A program made the translations under genes and the position numbers. The notes beneath the pieces were generated by a model. That model saw only the letters and a program-made list of their open reading frames with translations, was not told the origin of the DNA and ran no database searches. DNA of 6,289 nucleotides. Origin: Archangiaceae bacterium. Its GTDB lineage: Bacteria > Myxococcota > Myxococcia > Myxococcales > Myxococcaceae. Location of the stretch: NCBI GenBank assembly GCA_023248915.1, contig JAHFDQ010000375.1, positions 1 through 6,289 of the forward strand, read 5' to 3'. This document shows positions 5,401-6,289 of the stretch, one piece after another; position 1 is the first letter of the stretch; each line of letters starts with the position of its first letter.

Positions 5401-6142
5401 GGGTGCGTTCCAATCCGACGATGAGGTCGGTCGACGCGGCCGACACTGGCCCGCCGTCGAGGCCGCCGTGCATCCACTTCACCTTGAAGCCGGCCCCTTC
5501 GACCAACCGGGCCATTTCCGGCCGCGGATAGTAGCGGATGAAGAAGTGCCCGGAAAGGACGGTGCCGTCCGGCCGAGTCAATTCGCGGTAGGCGTTGTCG
5601 CGCCCGGTGGCCGGGTCGAACGAGGCCTTCTCGACCAGGTGCGAACCGTCGGGCAGCGGCCCGTCGAAGCCCGCCACCGGCAGCGAGGCGACGTGCTCGT
5701 ACGGGACGGTGTGAAAAACCAACATGCCGGCCGGCTTCAGCACGGCCGCCACCCGCTTCAGCAGGCGCTCGATGTCCGCGTCCTCGAAGACGAACAGCGT
5801 CGAGTACCAGGCGTAGGCGCCGGCCAGCCTCCTGTCGGCGAGCGGCAGCCGAAAGAGGTCGGCACGCACGGCGTCGAAGCCCGCGTCGCGCTCGGCCAGC
5901 GACACCGGGTCGAGATCGGCCCCGAACAGAAACCTACCCCCGAGCGTGCCGGCGAGCTGCGAGGCGTGGCGCCCGTGGCCGCAGCCCAGATCGGCGATGG
6001 GGCCGGGCACGCGCAGGTCGGAGAAGGCCTGGCGCAGGTACTCGACCTCGCGGTCCGTGACGTCTCCGGCGAGGAACGGCAGCGTGCTGCGCAGATACAG
6101 CTCGCCGAAGAAGTCGCTCAGCCCGGGCCCCCGGTCAGCCAT
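5393..6142 (-). CDS. Class I SAM-dependent methyltransferase
   Basis: This 249-aa protein transfers a methyl group from S-adenosylmethionine to an unknown acceptor. The glycine-rich SAM-binding motif I is IADLGCGHGRHA (49-60). The acidic residue at the end of strand 2 is within FGADLDPVSL (73-82), and Asp95 with RLPLADRRLAGAY gives the adenine-contact region. WYSTLFVFED followed by LLKRVAAVLKPAGMLVF (127-143) is the classic post-motif helix and strand of the Methyltransf_11/25 group. An insert at about 150-205 between core strands, with RDNAYRELTRPDGTV, could form the acceptor site. No membrane segment or signal peptide is seen. GGGGA lies 5 nt before the ATG. The gene overlaps the upstream frame by 8 nt and the downstream B12 gene by 8 nt, so all three are probably co-translated. 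The neighbours hint at a link to acyl-CoA or cobalamin metabolism, but the substrate cannot be inferred. Confidence 0.93.
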   Translation of the reverse strand: MADRGPGLSDFFGELYLRSTLPFLAGDVTDREVEYLRQAFSDLRVPGPIADLGCGHGRHASQLAGTLGGRFLFGADLDPVSLAERDAGFDAVRADLFRLPLADRRLAGAYAWYSTLFVFEDADIERLLKRVAAVLKPAGMLVFHTVPYEHVASLPVAGFDGPLPDGSHLVEKASFDPATGRDNAYRELTRPDGTVLSGHFFIRYYPRPEMARLVEGAGFKVKWMHGGLDGGPVSAASTDLIVGLERTHA

Positions 6143-6289
6143 CTTCGTCCCCGTCGGGGGCGGCGCCTCCGGCGTCTACCCGCACGTCGGTACCACTCCA
6201 CTCCAGGTGCGACCCCGCCGGGAGCCCCAGGTACTTCAAGATCTGGGGCAGCCTCCGCACCAGCGCGCCCAGCGGCCCCACGCCAATCT
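6135..6289 (-). CDS. C-terminal fragment of an unrecognised protein, cut at the window edge
   Basis: The minus-strand frame is open from the right edge to a TGA at 6137-6135, giving 51 residues. They include LPQILKYLGLPAGSHLEW and TDVRVD, followed by a low-complexity acidic tail GGAAPDGDEDG. The first part has the amphipathic pattern of a real protein, and the codons are GC-rich at the third position like their neighbours. The stop codon lies inside the methyltransferase start (ATGGCTGA), the same arrangement as between the next two genes, which supports this being the first visible gene of that operon. I do not recognise a family from so short a piece. Confidence 0.6.
   Translation of the reverse strand, partial: IGVGPLGALVRRLPQILKYLGLPAGSHLEWSGTDVRVDAGGAAPDGDEDG

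Noticed and set aside
4745..5424. Plus-strand open frames crossing the end of the Tim44-like gene and running opposite the B12 gene.
   Set aside because: They overlap two well-supported genes and show no domain motif or ribosome-binding site.

Overview
The window is very GC-rich, has strong G/C bias at third codon positions, and carries seven protein-coding genes in tight packing. No RNA gene, CRISPR array, insertion sequence or origin is visible. The gene content (acyl-CoA carboxylase, a thiolase/DUF35 pair, a stand-alone methylmalonyl-CoA-mutase-type B12 domain, and a Tim44-like/TerB membrane protein) and the base composition suggest a myxobacterium-like (Myxococcota, former Deltaproteobacteria) chromosome. 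That assignment is an inference from style, not a database result.

Layout. Positions 1-990 (minus strand) hold the N-terminal 330 residues of an acyl-CoA carboxylase carboxyltransferase (beta) subunit that runs off the left edge. A 108-bp divergent intergenic region (991-1098) separates it from a plus-strand pair. This pair is a 465-aa thiolase-fold protein (1099-2496) and, 12 nt later, a 172-aa Zn-ribbon/OB-fold (DUF35) partner (2509-3027). A palindromic REP-like element begins at the DUF35 stop codon. After it comes a 629-aa plus-strand membrane protein (3099-4988) with a duplicated Tim44-like plus Zn-ribbon module and a C-terminal TerB-like domain. Convergent to it, with only 7 nt between stops, is a minus-strand operon. 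Read in its own direction, it contains the C-terminus of an unrecognised protein (6289-6135), a SAM-dependent methyltransferase (6142-5393) and a 134-aa cobalamin-binding protein (5400-4996). Each of these genes overlaps the next by 8 nt.

How the genes may work together. The carboxylase and the B12 domain both point to propionyl-/methylmalonyl-CoA type acyl-CoA metabolism. The thiolase/DUF35 pair is an acyl-CoA C-C bond-cleaving or bond-forming module.

The most notable observation is that the thiolase-fold protein has none of the usual catalytic cysteines. The nucleophilic Cys position is Gly105, the SCP2-type HDCF motif reads HDAF, and the C-terminal CxG reads HxG, while the GHP-type histidine (His392) is kept. 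With a DUF35 partner, this makes a non-thiolase activity plausible, for example retro-aldol cleavage as in the Ltp2/ChsH2 steroid side-chain aldolases. The second item worth attention is the Tim44-like/Zn-ribbon tandem/TerB protein, a membrane-anchored protein of unknown role.
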